From Paramecium pentaurelia (Eukaryota > Ciliophora > Oligohymenophorea > Peniculida > Parameciidae), in NCBI GenBank assembly GCA_905183005.1, contig CAJJDO010000064.1, positions 126,695-190,694 on the forward strand: a DNA stretch of 64,000 nucleotides. The letters are read 5' to 3'. Position numbers and translations under genes: made by a program. This document shows positions 47,184 to 59,500 of this stretch, in pieces (the first letter of the stretch is position 1; every line of letters begins with the position of its first letter). Below the pieces are notes generated by a model. It did no database searches, was not told where the DNA came from, and worked only from the letters and a program-made list of their open reading frames with translations.

Positions 47184-48173
47184 ATGACTGAATTTACATG
47201 CAATACTTGTGAAAAGCAATTCAAACTTAAAAGAACTTTAGAAGCACATTAAATGATACATACAGGAGAGAAACCTTATGAATGGTATAAAATAACTTAT
47301 TTATATATGGAAAAGTGTTTAATGTTAACAACGTTTTAGATAATATTCATCTTTATAGAAGCATCAAAGAACACATTCTGGAGCTAAACCTTATGAGTGT
47401 GAGGAATGTAAATAAGCCTTCTCTTAAGTATAATGTTCTATATTATTAGATCTCTAATTTAAAGAGACATCAAAGAAAACATTCAAATGAAAAACCTTAC
47501 AAATGTGAAGAATGTGGTAAACAATTCATTACTAGTCAAAATTATTAATAACATAATTCAAAACATTAATAGGATAGAAAATAATATAAATGTGAAAATG
47601 GTTGTGGCAAAACATACTTTTATATATGTAGTCTAAAAAAACATGAAAAAGAAATGCATCAAAAGAAAGATAAACCTATATTCACTAGTGAATCATATAA
47701 TCAATAAATTAAGAATCTCAAAGATTTCTTTACTTGTAATCATCCTCAAATAATTCATAAAAATCATGTAGATGTACTCTTTAATGGATGTTTGTATTAT
47801 TACAATGAAGGTAATTTAAATATGATAATTAGAAAATTAAAAAATTGAATATCATGAACTTGTTGATACTACAAAATTAGAATGTGATCCTGTTAAAGAT
47901 CATTAACATTTTAAAAAGGATCATTAATTTGCATAAATAGATTGTTCATAATGTCCACAAGAAGTGAATTGTTGTTTAGCAACAAATTAAGGAAATGTAT
48001 AAGAATCAGAATATCCACAATCCTACGTTTTGCATTATCATGGACCAAATTGTGGACATCCTATAGTCTTACACAATGGCCATGTCGATTATCTAGTCAA
48101 TGAAGTGCTTCATTATCCTCATGATGGACATTGTGATAACCATGGAATTCTGAATAGAATCACAGTATAATGA
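47184..48173 (+). CDS. C2H2 zinc-finger protein with duplicated Cys/His metal-binding-like module
   Basis: Introns at 47285-47315 (31 nt, AAG end), 47428-47449 and 47811-47832 (22 nt each) give 304 aa. Five C2H2 fingers occupy about residues 6-150, with TGEKPYEC-type linkers between early ones (for example CNTCEKQFKLKRTLEAH). Finger 2 is whole only if the 31-nt intron is removed. The C-terminal half is unusual. It contains two related modules, CNHPQIIHKNHVDVLFNG and CGHPIVLHNGHVDYLVNE, each C-x-H-P-x3-H-x2-H-V-D-x-L-x-N. The second ends HYPHDGHCDNHG. Between them lies a His/Cys-rich spacer with CSQCPQEVNCC. This looks like a metal-sensing or metal-storing domain fused to a DNA-binding one; the metal is unknown. 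Confidence 0.88.
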
Positions 48174-48200
48174 GAACATTAATAATTATATAATTCAAAA

Positions 48201-50561
48201 ATGTCATTAAGAAGTGTAGTCGAAATTGTAACTCATGTGGAGAGTTTTAGAAATGTTGATCTCTATTACTAAGGAGTTTATTTCTTAAGAATCACTATTC
48301 ATAATGATGCTCCATAAGATGTAGACATTATTAATTCATTTTTAGATTAATAAAATTTATGCCCATCCACATGATCCTTGTGAATCCTATAAGACCTATC
48401 CATAAGAGGCTTAATAGAATGTCAATCCTCCTAAATACTATGAAACTCACATTTTTAGACCAGCTTCTATAGTTACATCTAATTCAGCATTTTATACAAA
48501 AGCATTTTTCATCAAATTTTGTGAGGAGGAAATTGAACTTAATGATATTTGTAATTTTAGGATTGAATTCGATGCAGGTCCCAAAAAAGAACAATCACTT
48601 ATTATGTAAGTTGATTTAATGTTTTTTGATTGTTTGAATTCTTAAAAAGATCAACCAAAACAAGAACCTCTCTATACTAAATAAGATAAAGAAGATTATG
48701 CAATTCCTGATGGTAAAATTTAAGCTACAGCTAAATTTAAAATCAAAAATGTTTTACAACCTAATCATTAATTTGTACCAATCATTTTTGAAGAACAAAA
48801 CTTTTGTTAAGCAAATATGGTTGTACATACTATAACTTTGGATTATCGTTTTCGAACTCATCCTATTCAATTATTTTAATTTGCTAGACTCAAATTTGAA
48901 GAACGCAATTAATTACTAGAAGGTAAAGTTCCTAATACTCTTGATAAAAATAAAAATTAATCTAAACCCTTAATCAATTCAGATCAAATTTCAATGTATG
49001 AAACCATTTAAAAATAATATAAAGACATGAAAGGATTAGATTATTATAGCATGCAATAAGAATTTGTTGAAAGCTTAAAAGGCTATTATGAATAGCTTTA
49101 TTAACATTATAATTTGATATATTCTAAATGTATTTTAGAAAAGCAAAGAAAACACTTCAAAAAGTATCTATACCCACCTCTTAAATTAATTGTACCTGAA
49201 TATATAACAAGTGAAACCTATTAAAATATAAAGGGATAATTAACAAGAAAAGAATTAAATTAAAGAATAGAGGAGAAATTCCATACTGCAGATCCTGAAA
49301 CAATTATACATTCAATTCTTAATGAAACTAATTTAATAAGTTGTCAACTATTCTAAATGTGGATTAAAGTTCTTGATTTATATCGAATCAGTCCAAGATT
49401 TTGTGTAGCATTATTACAATTTGATTATTAAAAAATAATTAAGAATAGATGGTAATAATTTTGTATTAAATCATAAACATAATAATTATTGGATAAGAAT
49501 TTGGGTATAGAACATAAATCTAAAAGTGAGAAAATGAGACAAGAAACTAAAGTTTAAGAATTAGGAGTTGAAGATTTGAATTCCTATCCTAAAATAGAAA
49601 CATAACCAATCATCTTTGAAGAATTCACTCCTAGAGAAGATAAAGATAAAAATGAAGAAAATATAGTAGATGCAGATATCACCAATAGTGAATATGATAT
49701 AATGTCATATAGAGGCATTCATTTAATAGTTTTAGTTCATGGTTTCTAAGGAAACTCTTATGATATGAAATTATTTAAGAACTATATATCATTATCACAT
49801 CCAGAAGCTATGTTTTTATGTTCATCAATAAATGAAGAAAATACAGAAGGAAACATATAAGAAATGGGAGAAAAATTAGCCACTGAAGTAATTAATTTCA
49901 TATCTGAAAATTGTCCAGAAAATACATTAGGTAGATTAAGTTTTATAGGACATTCATTAGGAGGAGTTATTATCAGAGCTTCATTACCTTATCTAGATAA
50001 ATACCAAGACAAAATGTATACTTACATTAGTCTTTCATCTCCATAATTAGGTTATTATTATAATGCTAGTAAAATTGTTGATGCTGGTATGTGGGTATTG
50101 AAATAATGGAGAAAAAGTAAATGTTTAGAATAGTTATAAATGACTGATAATCGTAATATTGAAGAAACATGTCTCTAAAAACTTGCATAGGCAAAAGGTT
50201 TAGCTTGGTTTAAAAATGTGTGCTTTTTCAGTTGCATTTAAGATAGTTATGCTCCTTATGATTCAGCTAGAATACAATTATCAAAAGAAGCTCTAGAAGA
50301 TCAGTATTTATATTAATATAATAAATTTAAGGAGAAATAAACCATATGTTTAAATGGTAAAAGCATTATTAAGACATCTTGAAAATACTAATGTTTATCG
50401 TATTGATGTCAATTTTGAAATTTAAGAAAAGTATAATTAATTTTCAATTTATTTTTAGAAATCTTGATACATTGATCGGTAGAACTGCTCATATTTAATT
50501 CTTAGAATGTTAACCCTTATTAAGAATGATTGTTAGTCTTTATGATCAATTCTTCTGTTGA
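48201..50561 (+). CDS. FAM135/DUF676-family lipase-like protein
   Basis: Three introns (48321-48345, 50304-50331 with AAG end, 50431-50458) give 759 aa. The N-terminal ~200 residues match the FAM135 conserved region (EIVTHVESFRNVDLYYQGVY, then THIFRPASIVTSNSAFYTK). After a long helical linker, the alpha/beta-hydrolase domain reads IHLIVLVHGFQGNSYDMKL, RLSFIGHSLGGVIIRASLPY (GxSxG nucleophile elbow) and YISLSSPQLGYYYN, then CIQDSYAPYDSARI. The C-terminal NLDTLIGRTAHIQFLECQPL also matches FAM135A/B. Members are putative serine hydrolases with unknown substrates. It starts 27 bp after the zinc-finger gene on the same strand. Confidence 0.92.
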
Positions 50562-50652
50562 AAAATTTATCATTTATTAATAGTTAATTAATAGTAAATA
50601 TTATCTATTATATAATGACATCAGTCTTTATTAATAATTCGTATTAATTTTA

Positions 50653-51624
50653 ATGTAAAGAATTCAAACACTTTCCAATTAGTTCAATCATACTATTGCT
50701 CCACCTGCTTCAAATGTCACATATCCATGGGTTATGAAATATCCTGATTGCTTCCCATTTGAATAGGTTGGCAATCTTAAAGGCAAAACTGTAATCATTA
50801 GTGGAGGATCAAGAGTATATCCAAATTTTTAATAACTTTTTTAGGGTATTGGATTGGCTATTGGAATTAGAGCTGCCAAAGATGGTGCTAATGTTGTCAT
50901 TCTTGCCAAAACTGTAGACCCACATCCTAAATTGCCAGGTACAATTGCTTCAGCTTGTGCTGAAATTGAAAAAGCAGGAGGTAAGGCTTTGGGAATTCAA
51001 TGTGATATCAGATTTGAAAAGGATATTTAAGCTGCTGTATAAAAAACTGTTGAAACATTTGGAGGAATTGATATTGTAGTAAATAGTGCAAGTGCAATAT
51101 CACTTACAGATACAGAATCTACAGACATGAAGAAATATGATTTAATGCATTCAATTAATACAAGAGGAACTTATTTAATGAGTAAAACTTGTATTCCTTA
51201 TCTCAAAAAATCATCTAATCCTCATATTCTTAATTTATCACCACCTTTAAATATGTAAGCAAAATGGTTTGCACCACATATAGCCTATACTATGGCTAAA
51301 TATGGAATGAGTATGTGTGTTTTAGGAATGAGTGAAGAATTCAAAGGTTAAATAGGAGTAAATGCTTTATGGCCACGAACATCAATTGCAACAGCTGCAG
51401 TTTAAAATGTTCTAGGAGGAGACTCTATGATGTAAGCATCTAGAAATGTAGAAATTATGGCTGATTCTGCACATGTTATATTAACAAGTTGTCACAAAAA
51501 GACAACAGGAAACTTTTTTATTGATGATGAAGTTTTGGCTAGTGTAGGAGTCAAAGATTTTAGCATATACAGATGTGATCCAAAGTTCACTGATTCATAA
51601 TTAGCACCTGATTTTTTTATTTGA
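50653..51624 (+). CDS. HSDL2-like short-chain dehydrogenase
   Basis: A 30-nt intron at 50815-50844 joins SGGSR to GIGLAIGIR, completing the dinucleotide-binding motif; the protein is 313 aa. The ILAKTVDPHPKLPGTIASA block is characteristic of hydroxysteroid dehydrogenase-like 2 proteins, as are the VVNSASAISL, LNLSPPLNM and YTMAKYGMSM segments; YTMAK supplies the catalytic Tyr/Lys. The usual catalytic Ser lies in LNLSPP. Animal HSDL2 proteins carry a C-terminal SCP2 lipid-binding domain; here the protein ends about 10 residues after VKDFSIYRCDPKF, so this domain is missing. Substrate is unknown; fatty-acid or sterol metabolism is inferred. Confidence 0.92.
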
Positions 51625-51975
51625 GATGATAATTAAACAATATTAAAAAATCAATTCATATATATTTATCTATATATTTTTAAGTATTAATTACAATATT
51701 TAAATTTTTTATTTAATTACAACATTTTTATAAAAAAATTTTATAGAATTATAGAGTCAATAAGGATTCTGTTTGTTGTTTTAATCTTTATTGAATAGAT
51801 ATTTGAAATTATATAATATATAAATGAAATACATTGATTATCCACTTTATTTTAAGCACAAATTTATTAGTGTACTAATTCTATTCAAGTTTCAAATATT
51901 TAAGTTCTAAAAAGTTAAGACTTTTTTCATATTTTTAAATTAATAAACTTATGGAAACATAGCATAAATAACTAG
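51625..51975. other. Intergenic stretch
   Basis: This 351-bp AT-rich region lies between the HSDL2-like and PX-WD40 genes, both on the plus strand. A frame from the ATG at 51952 (METQHKQLD...) overlaps the start of the next gene in a different frame and soon stops. No element is recognised. Confidence 0.5.
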
Positions 51976-53521
51976 ATGTAATAAGTTTCTTTTAGAAATT
52001 AGGTCTCAGTCTTTTCCTATAAGCCAGACTTCTCTGATAAATCAAAAATAATGTATAATATTTCAATCACCTTTGAAAACCAGTCTTGGATTATTACTAA
52101 AAGGTTGTTGTTTTTATTAACTTATGTAGATATTCTGAGTTCGATGATCTTTATAAATAATTAAAGGTCTGTTTTAGAAATTAGCTCCCAGAATTACCTA
52201 AGAAAACTTATACATCCTTCTTATTCTCCAAAACACATGATGATATTGAGCAAAGAAGAATAGGACTTGATAAATTTTTAAAGGTTTATTAAGCTTATTA
52301 TTTTTAGTTGTTAACTTCAAAATAGGAGATTCTATCCTCAAATCAGATGAAAGAATTCCTAAAATTAGAAGAACATGCTAAAACCTTAGTAGTGAATTAA
52401 CCATAAATTATTCATGAATTTAGTGGTTTCTTACATGGAGTAAGAGACTTCAACCTTTGTATTGGATAAGGAATATTATTTGTTGTGAATTCTGATTATT
52501 CTATATTCAATCGACTTGATGCATATCTGACAAATATGAAAGGGCCTTGGGAAAAGGAAGATGGGTAATAGGCAGTGATGCCAGTAGGATGCATAGAGTG
52601 TTGGATTCAATAATAGGATGGACTATATACACGTTAATGGGCAAAGATGTATAATTCATAAGCCATCTGTTGTTTTTGGGATCCATCATCATTTGTCTTA
52701 TTAGTAGGGTAATTATATGAATTAAATCCTTTTTAGTCTTGATAGTGGTTCAATTAATTATCTTGAAGTACCATATAGTTAAGGTTTCAAGAAATGTGAA
52801 ACTGATGCAGAAATTCAACAGCATTCAAGTAAAGTTACAGGATTATACTATGATAATGAGAGAAGCTTAATTCATTCAGTATCGAAGGATAAACGATATA
52901 AAATAAGAAATGCCGTTAAATCAATATACATATATGGTATTGAAATTAGTTATTTATAGATAATGAAATAAGTCCATATGAATTAACTGATTTAGTAGTT
53001 AGTAAGTCTCGCAGAAAGTCATTTGTGTCTGATAAGAATGGATTTATTTATATGTTTGACATTAATGAGGTATTTAAAACCATAAATTATAGGATAAAGT
53101 AATTTAGTTGAATTTCATAAATACTAATATAAGACTATTAAAATGTTTAAAATTAGATTCAAATTAAAATCTTCTAATGGCTATTGGTTAAGAGACTGGA
53201 GAAATAATAATGATAGACATAGGTTCAATTAAATGTGAAAAATAACTTCGTTGGATTGGTCAAATAAATACAAAAACAAAAGGATATAAATTTTGTTGGT
53301 CATAAAAAAGAAAGGAGTTGTTTGTTGGAACTAGTGATGGTACAGTATAATTTTGGGATTATGATACAAAATAATTAATATTTGTATTGAAAGCACATGA
53401 TTCTGAGATCACATAAATGTAATGGATTGAAGAGGATCAACATTTATTGACTTCTAGTAGAGATAAGGAAATCAAAACATGGTTATTACCTTTACAATGG
53501 AAGAATCAATAAGTAAAATGA
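51976..53521 (+). CDS. PX-domain and WD40-repeat protein
   Basis: Introns at 52104-52129, 52709-52736, 52937-52959 and 53070-53092 are needed; a further 24-nt in-frame candidate lies at 52284-52307. The protein is about 474-482 aa. Residues ~5-105 are a PX phosphoinositide-binding domain: ITFENQSWIITKRYSEFDDL with the conserved RYSEF, then LPELPKKT and RRIGLDKFL. The rest forms WD40-like blades, clearest at the C-terminus (LFVGTSDGTVQFWDYDT, then LLTSSRDKEIKTW). PX domains recruit proteins to endosomal membranes and WD40 propellers bind partners, so an endosomal or phagosomal trafficking scaffold is likely. The start gives a PX domain at the very N-terminus. Confidence 0.85.
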
Positions 53522-53639
53522 TATTAATTCTCATTAACTTTAATAATAATAATAATAATTAATATAAAAATGAGTGTTCTAAGATTATTCTTAAATAATA
53601 TCATTAATTATTTAACATAATAAAACTTAATAATTTAGT

Positions 53640-54534
53640 TCAATTCTTTATTTCTTTTTTTGTACTCATAATTGTATTACGTATGTGAATACCAGAGAAT
53701 GTCTTTAAATAACAAGTTTAAATCATTCTTTTAGAGAAATTTCTTTAAGTCAATACTTGGATTTCTTATTTTATATTCTAATTGGATTATCCTCTTCTTG
53801 GACTACTATGTTTAGATGAATAATCAAATGTTTCTAAATTAGGTGCAGATGCTCTTAGTGATATGGGTTTAAGTATTAATTGAGTTGAGTCTGTTTAGAG
53901 ATGATTCACTTTTTTTTAAGGTGATTATTCCCAAAGATATGGTTTCAAATTTAAAGAAGGTACACTAATTAATTTATAGTTTGAGTTTAATCTCTTTTAA
54001 ATTGGACTTTCAATCTTAGATCTGATTTTATGAGGACTCATATCAATAGAGTGGAGAGTTGTAGTAGACTTTAATGATTTGGTTGAGATTGTAAGTAAAG
54101 ATTATTATTATGGATGTAAATTTGAACTGGACCAGAATTCTTTAATGGATTTTTCTGATTTCGGTAATATATTATGAAATTTATTCATTTTATTTGATGT
54201 TTTTCCACATTCATTACAATGACAGCTAAGTCTCCGTTACTGGGATTCATTTATTTCATACATCTTATCCTTCAAAACTCTTTACTTTTATGATTTCTTT
54301 TCCCTCTAAATGAATTTGTTTATCAACATTGTACTATGATGAAATAGTAATCTTCTTGTTTTCTCTTAATTATCTGTTTTGATAATTGTAGCTTAAGAGA
54401 CTCTACATTTTGGTACTAATGAAAATTCGTAATAATACGATGCATTTAAACTACGAGCTTTGAAATCTATTTTATATAGTACCTCTTAATCTTCCCTCAA
54501 TGGAACAACTCTAATTAAAGGCTTTAGATTTCAT
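53640..54534 (-). CDS. Basic helical protein of unknown function
   Basis: Introns at 54416-54438 (23 nt) and 54306-54334 (29 nt) produce 280 aa. Removing both joins hydrophilic helices (KLQLSKQIIKRKQEDYYFII, then REKKSQKQRVLKDKMYEI), replacing out-of-frame hydrophobic alternatives. A small Cys cluster CHCNECGK follows at about residue 95 and could bind a metal, but only two further Cys are present, so a zinc ribbon is not assured. The C-terminal half is Ser/Lys/Pro rich (TLHSIDMSPHKIRSKIESPI), with several SP sites. The very C-terminus is uncertain: an alternative 29-nt AAG intron would give a different tail. No family recognised. Confidence 0.68.
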
Positions 54535-54577
54535 CTATAAAGAATCAAATATTATTATTTTATATTATCACAATTTT

Positions 54578-55193
54578 ATGGATATTATATACAAGAATAA
54601 AGCCATCAATTCTCATGCTAAATAATCAAGTACATCAAATATGATGGCAAGTCCATTTTCAACTAATACTCCATAAACTTGTAGGTCAATTGTTTAATTT
54701 GTTCCTTTAATCAAATCATCTGTTAAGAAATAAGAAATGAAATAATTTATTATAAAGGAAAGAAGAGAATATGAAAAGAGAAAATAAATTGTAGATTCAG
54801 GATAATTAACTTAAAGAGGCATGACAAAATATCTCAAACCAAATAGTAATTCAATATATCATTAAAGGGTTAAAATGGTAAAAAAATGAACTTAAACTTT
54901 GTGATACTATAATTGAAACAAAATTAAAAATTGCTGATTTGATATTAAATACAAAAGGAGGATAATCTCGGAAAGATATATTAATTGAAAAAATCTAGAC
55001 ACAAATCGAAAGCCCTAGATTAAATATTAGCTCAAGAACAATTAAGAGTGAACATAATGTACAATAATTTATGGATAGAATAAAGTTTTAGACTATTCCT
55101 TTTAAATTAAGATAAGAACCTAAATCTCCTTCAAAAATTATTCAATCTCAAAAAATCATCTAAAATTTTACAACTACATATTAAACAGAATGA
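54578..55193 (+). CDS. Ser/Lys/Gln-rich protein of unknown function
   Basis: One 22-nt intron (54846-54867, AAG end) gives 197 aa. Without splicing the frame stops within a few codons at 54886; with it a helical segment (NELKLCDTIIETKLKIADLI) continues to the TGA at 55191. The protein is basic, has no hydrophobic segment and resembles nothing I know. SP and SxxK motifs in both halves suggest phosphorylation. It lies head to head with the unknown minus-strand gene (43 bp) and tail to tail with the RPA49 gene (23 bp). Confidence 0.7.
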
Positions 55194-55216
55194 TTTTATT
55201 ATACAATAATTTGATA

Positions 55217-56391
55217 TCATTATTTAAATTGCTTCAACTTAGCAATTTATTTTTCATTGTTTTTTGTAACTGTGCATCCACACTCTTTGCAATACATAAT
55301 TAATTTTTTTATATCCAATTTCAAATGTTTTGCTAATGGAATTATGTCAAATTAAAATTTGTGTATGAATAAATGCAATACTATTATGTAACATATATAC
55401 TTATCTTTCAGAAAGTTTGATCTGCTAAAATTAAATATATTTTCTCCTTGTCCAGGAGTTGCCTAATAAAATTTCTCCAAAATAGGTGTTACTAATTTAT
55501 GATTATAAATTCCAAGTTCATGTGCTATATTTTAAGCATTTTTATTTGAAAACACTTATTTAAATTAGAACTTAAACAAAATATTTAAATATTCTAAATA
55601 TTTCAAGATAGTCAATTTTGTTTTATTATCAAATATTAATCCTGATGCTATTTATATTACTTAAGGATGATAATGATGTAAAGTATCTTCCCTTTTTGTG
55701 CTAACAAATACCTATAATTTTGAAATGTCTAATAATTCCATATCTTCTTCAGATACAATTGATCTTACATTATATATTTAGAAAACTGGAACATTTCCTT
55801 TAACAAATTCTGGCAGTAATTCTTCTTTAATTGCTGCTTCTTCCATTTAATGGATTTCTTTTTCTACTTCTAATTGTTCTTAAATTTCTTATTATTTCTA
55901 ATTAAACTTTTCTTTAATTGATTCTGCTTAAACAATATTCTCTTCTTCAACCTTGTTTGTTTCCATCTATCTCATTTTTCTTCTACTTTTATTAGTACCC
56001 ATTTCTTCAGCCACCATTTTCCTTTGTTCAAAATAAGTTAATCCATCTTCAAGTGCTGAATTTCTAGATTATTATTGTTTATTTTATTTATGTATTTATT
56101 ATTAAAGAGTAGCTTGTATTAATACAGGATGTAATGAGATTGTGTTTCCTTAATGTATACCTGTTTTTATGTATAATTAATACCAATAAAATTATTAGAC
56201 TATGTATGATTTTGTCTTCCAATCCAAGTCATTTAATCATTGGATAATTTAATAACTTTTCTAGTTTAAGGTTCACTTACATCTTCACCATTCTTTGTTA
56301 GAATTTAAATATTAGAATAGTTTGGGAATCCTTATGGACACCCTATAACCACTGGGTTAGGCTCTTCTGTAAAATTTAATGAGACTTCCAT
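55217..56391 (-). CDS. RPA49: RNA polymerase I subunit RPA49 (POLR1E)
   Basis: A 23-nt intron at 56161-56183 (CAG end) gives 383 aa. The N-terminal part forms the dimerisation module that pairs with RPA34: VVIGCPQGFPNYSNIQILT, DQMTWIGRQNH and, after the intron, FIGIHQGNTISLHPVLI. The C-terminal tandem winged-helix part ends DIIPLAKHLKLDIKKLI and CKECGCTVTKN, closely matching the family. A charged linker (Glu/Gln/Lys) separates the two. RPA49 promotes elongation by Pol I in the nucleolus. Length is within the family range (about 370-430 aa). Confidence 0.9.
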
Positions 56392-56525
56392 AAATATTTA
56401 TAATTAAAATGAAATTAAATTTCAAGTCTTTTATTTTTTTATCATTCATAAATTTTTATAATTTTATTTTAAAAACAATCTAAAGAAGGATATCAATTAA
56501 AAATTTTACTTTTAAGAAAACAATA

Positions 56526-59500
56526 TCAATTTTTATCAATATCTTATGGATCCTAATTTAACATCTTTTATATTTAAAAGTCCTGAATCTAAGAATTATT
56601 GTTCTCTTGAATTTTTGATTATTTTAAACTTTCATCTTGAATTCTTGATTATTTCATACCTTCATCTTATATTTAATTATTTTAATTTCCATTACCTTCA
56701 TTTATATTTAAAATTTCTTTATTATTCAATTAACTTTATTTTAAAGAATCATTATTATCAATATGCTGAGATCTTTTATTAGTCAAAGGAATCACTTCTT
56801 ATTCATTTTAATTATGATTCTAAGTTGCTTCAATAGCTATAACTTATTATTATTAGAGTTTTTCATTACTTTATTGTTTGCTGATATTTTAAGAAGTTGC
56901 ATTTTAATTACTTACTTAGTTATTTTATTCATTCTTTTTATTTCTATTTAATAATTGTATAAATCCTTCATCAATTTTTTCATTATCATTTAAAATTTGG
57001 CTTTTAATATTCCTTTTTTGATTTTTATCTTCTTAATTACTTCCAATTATTTATAAAGACTTTTAAGCTTTGTATTTTTAGTTTTTTGTTTTATTTTATT
57101 CAAATATTTAATAATTTGATTTTTAATTATCATCATCATTAATTTTATTTTTTTCGTTATTTTTGTATTTATCTTTATCAAATACAATTTAATAGGCTCC
57201 ACTCTATTACAAACTCTTTGGCTAAAATTTGAATCCTGTTTAAGCTAATTTTATTTAATTTTATTAAGAATAATTTTCCTAAAAATATGTTTTAGCAAAT
57301 TTATCTTTTTTCTCAACTTATTTTTCAGATTTGATTTCATGAATTAATTATGATTAACCAAGATCTTCATTATTTTTTATATTTAATTACTGAGATATTT
57401 TATCTTTAATTTACTCTTCCTAAAAATTATCTAATTAGACATTTTGCTATTTATTCAGTTATTTTTATTAATCATTAATTTCTTCATTTTAAACTAATTA
57501 AATAACAGATTTATGGTCACTTTTTTACTTTACCAAATCATTAGATTAAACATAAATACTTTTCACAATAGAATTAACTTCAGATTATTCTTCATCATTT
57601 TATTTTACATTCTAATTCTAAGGTGCTTAATCATTAGAATTTTATTTATCTTTATTTTGATGTATATTTTAAGAAATTGTTGAAGCATTTAATTACTACT
57701 TATCCTCTTAATTTTCTATTTTTTATTAATTTTTTTAAGATTTTTAAGAAATTTATGATTTTTCTAATTTTTCATCATTCTAATTAATCTGTGGCTATTT
57801 ATTTAAATTATCTTTCTCAATTATCTCAATATTATTAGTATCATTTTTTTATTACTGTTCATTCTATTTATTAATTTAATCTTCTTCATTTTAATTTAAA
57901 TGGTCATTTTATTATGTTTGATCATCAACTTCTTTTGGATTTTAATTTTAATTTTACTTTTATTGATTTATTTTATCTTCTTCTTCATCATCTTAATTTA
58001 ATTTTTGAATCTATTGTGTTTGATTTTCTAGTTTTTGATTTTAATTATCATTTTATTAATTTATTGTATCTTCTTTGGTTTAATTTTAAAGTTAATTTTA
58101 TTGATTTGTATTATCTTCTTCATTTTCATTTTGATGTGGATTCTATTATTTTTAATCTTCTTTATATTGATTTTAATTGTCATTTTATTGAAGTGTTTAA
58201 TCATCTTCTTTTTAATTTTAATTATCTTTTTATTGATTTATTTTATCCTCTTCATTTTGATTTTGATTTTATCTAAGTGCTTAATCATCTGCTTTTGGTT
58301 TTTATTGATTTATTTTATTGTCTTCTTTTTGATTTTAATGAATATTTTCATTCTAATCATTATTATATTATATTTCTTATTTTTAAACATTATCTGGATA
58401 AAATTCAGGATCTGGATTTATTTAAAGAATATTTTTTGATGAATTATGTTTTTATGATAATTTATTAATTTATTATCTATTTTAAGTATTTGAACTGTTT
58501 TTTGTTAATTGTTTAGTTTATTCTGATAAAAATTCATTTGAAAATTCATAATCTCCTTCATTTGAATTAGTTTATAACTATTAAGGTTTATTAGATTATT
58601 CATTTGTATTTTATCTTAATTCTATTGTTTTTTGATCAAATTACTTAGGTTGATCTTGACCATTGATATCATTTTAATTTGTATTTTTAATTTAAATAGG
58701 TCTCTTTTTAACTTTTGGAGTTTTCTATGCATTAACTTATTTTTTCTAACTCATTTATTAATCTTATAAAGAACTTTTACTTAATAAGATTTCTGGATCT
58801 GCATCTTCAAAATCACTTAATGAATAACGATTTGAGCTTATCTATTAAATTGATTAATTTCCGTCTTATTTATTTTAATTTTATATAATCATAGCATTTT
58901 AATTAGTTTTTTATAATTAATGTGTACTATTATTTGGTGATCTTTATTGTTTTTTCTAAGTTTCTACTAAATAGGTAGATTATTTATTATTTTAAGGAGT
59001 GACATGACGTTTATTTTTTGGATCGACATTGTTTTGTGTTTAATTTTATTAAGAAGTTTCATAAATGATATTAGATTAATCACTATTTTGTTGTGTTTAA
59101 TTATTACTAATTTATTTATTAGTATTTTCTTTTTGAATTAATTCATCTTCCTTTTAATTAATATAAGAAAATGATATTACTTAAGATTATACTCTATTTT
59201 TTCTATTTTAAGGTAATATTTTTTCAATCTTTTATTTTTGAGATGATTAAACAATATTAGGAAATCTTGTAGGTCTTTTTTCAGTACCATCACTTTCTTC
59301 TGTAAATTCAGTTTTAATTTTAGTTGTTTTTTTATTCATTTAATGTTATTCACAATTTTGAGAATTTGCCCTCATTTATTTAATTGGGGTTTATGTTTTT
59401 TTATTGACTTTATTGACATACTACTATTTGTTTTTTAATTAAGATTGTATATATGAGTGATCAGTTTATTATTCTTGTGTAATTTTAAATTTTGCCATTT

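Noticed and set aside
56546..58468. Long plus-strand open frames rich in Phe, Leu and Ile
   Set aside because: They are antisense shadows of the Asn/Gln-rich minus-strand gene. The T-rich complement of AAT/CAA/GAT repeats lacks stops by composition, and the products are unrealistic hydrophobic strings.
57000..58500. CRISPR-like or satellite array
   Set aside because: Units are degenerate, have no constant repeat-spacer structure, stay in coding frame, and the genome is eukaryotic.
59373..59375. Start codon of the Asn/Gln-rich gene at 59375
   Set aside because: The frame continues upstream without a stop through ~200 more codons and a 29-nt intron to the ATG at 60010, with protein-like sequence throughout.
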